Below, in pieces: positions 5,359 to 5,918 of a stretch of 5,918 bases of DNA. The first letter of the stretch is position 1. Every line of letters begins with the position of its first letter. The notes under the pieces are model-generated. The model saw nothing but the letters and a program-made list of their open reading frames with translations. It had not been told where the DNA came from and made no database searches. Position numbers and translations under genes: made by a program. Source of the DNA: Planctomycetota bacterium (GTDB lineage: Bacteria; Planctomycetota; Phycisphaerae; Sedimentisphaerales; Anaerobacaceae); contig JAPLMV010000252.1 of assembly GCA_026386835.1 (NCBI GenBank), positions 1-5,918 on the forward strand, written 5' to 3'.

Positions 5359-5918
5359 GTCTTTCGACCCTCTTATTCATTTTTTTCACCTGGTCAAATA
5401 ATTCCGGCAATCGCAATTGCAGGCCGACCCGCCGCAATCCATCTCTTCTCTCGATGGCCGGAACACCGAGTACCTGCATACCAGCAGGAACATCTTTTAT
5501 AACGGCAGACTTGGCACAAACGACAACGCCGTCACCTATTTCCACGTGGTCTGAAATTCCGACCTGGCCGGCAAGAACAACGCCGTTACCGAGTTTTGAA
5601 CTGCCTGCAACAGCGACCTGTGCAGCAATCAGACAGCATTTGCCTATCGATACATTATGAGCAATCTGCACGAGGTTGTCTATCTTTGTACCTGCGCCGA
5701 TTCTGTTTTCACCAAATTTGGCTCTATCGATGGAGCAGTTGGCACCAATCTCAACAAAGTCTTCAATGACTACGGTGCCATTGTGCGGGATGAGCCGGTG
5801 TGCGCCGTCTATAAAATAATAGCCGAAACCGGTCGAGCCGATAGTGGTATTGGCCTGTATTATGACAAAGCAGGCGATGGAACAATTATGATAAACAACT
5901 ACGTTGGAGTCAAGTCGG
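5330..5918 (-). CDS. lpxD: UDP-3-O-acylglucosamine N-acyltransferase (LpxD), 5' part outside window
   Basis: LpxD is the third lipid A enzyme and N-acylates UDP-3-O-acyl-GlcN from acyl-ACP. The open frame continues to the right edge, so 195 C-terminal residues are seen and the N-terminal uridine-binding domain is missing. Visible parts are left-handed beta-helix hexapeptide repeats including TIGSTGFGYYF, VEIGANCSIDRA and IDNLVQIAHNVSIG. The His of IAHN (codon 5659-5657) matches catalytic His239 of E. coli LpxD. The end of the helix reads VPAGMQVLGVPA, followed by a C-terminal helix LPELFDQVKKMNKRVERLE. The GTG at 5671 is internal (the V of LVQIAHN), not a start. It is the first gene of the visible lpx run and overlaps lpxC by 29 nt. 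Confidence 0.95.
   Translation of the reverse strand, partial: RLDSNVVVYHNCSIACFVIIQANTTIGSTGFGYYFIDGAHRLIPHNGTVVIEDFVEIGANCSIDRAKFGENRIGAGTKIDNLVQIAHNVSIGKCCLIAAQVAVAGSSKLGNGVVLAGQVGISDHVEIGDGVVVCAKSAVIKDVPAGMQVLGVPAIERRDGLRRVGLQLRLPELFDQVKKMNKRVERLEAPEDNKS
5368..5372 (-). promoter_or_regulatory. Ribosome-binding site for the TTG start of lpxC
   Basis: GAGGG on minus lies 9 nt before TTG 5358, inside the lpxD coding region. An in-frame TGA lies just upstream and no ATG or GTG is nearby in this frame, so the rare TTG is the only plausible start. The resulting N-terminus aligns with the LpxC family. Confidence 0.7.

Noticed and set aside
5330..5671. lpxD read as a short gene starting at GTG 5671
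   Set aside because: The frame stays open to the window edge and encodes more beta-helix; the GTG is the internal Val of LVQIAHN.

Overview
The window looks like chromosomal DNA from a Gram-negative, lipid A-making bacterium. The best guess is a Planctomycetota/PVC-type lineage. The reasons are an lpxD-lpxC-lpxA cluster in which lpxC reads straight into a FabZ domain (a fusion known mainly from Bacteroidetes and Planctomycetes), a Gfo/Idh/MocA dehydrogenase inside the lpx cluster, and repeat-rich spacers. The taxonomic placement is inference; the gene identities are clear from motifs.

Layout. Positions 1-745 hold no convincing gene. They contain three short heptamer-phased repeat tracts, a ~125-nt inverted-repeat structure with a nested hairpin, a 21-nt direct repeat and, at 610-638, a sigma70-like promoter for the next gene. 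Positions 746-1582 (+) encode an exported protein of six Sel1-like repeats. Positions 1601-1671 are a 71-bp REPIN/MITE-like element made of two inverted hairpins, lying between convergent genes. From 1693 to the right edge everything runs on the minus strand. In transcriptional order it is lpxD (5' end outside the window), lpxC with a fused but broken fabZ, lpxA, a Gfo/Idh/MocA dehydrogenase resembling GnnA (UDP-GlcNAc 3-dehydrogenase), and a secreted cyclophilin (PpiA type).

How the genes work together. LpxA, LpxC and LpxD are the first three enzymes of lipid A synthesis, and FabZ competes for the same 3-hydroxyacyl-ACP pool. A GnnA-like dehydrogenase directly after lpxA suggests that the LpxA substrate may be the 3-amino sugar UDP-GlcNAc3N, giving amide-linked acyl chains. 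That is inference, and no aminotransferase (GnnB) is visible. The periplasmic PPIase could assist folding of envelope proteins.

Most notable observations. (1) The FabZ half of the LpxC-FabZ fusion has lost about 65 internal residues, including the catalytic His/Glu region, and is frameshifted at the junction. (2) Five intergenic tracts each carry 4-6 units in exact 7-nt register, each tract with its own word. One of them runs through the start codon of the dehydrogenase and seems to supply its ribosome-binding site. (3) There is a possible GnnA in the lpx cluster. (4) There is an unexplained structured inverted repeat at 201-325.
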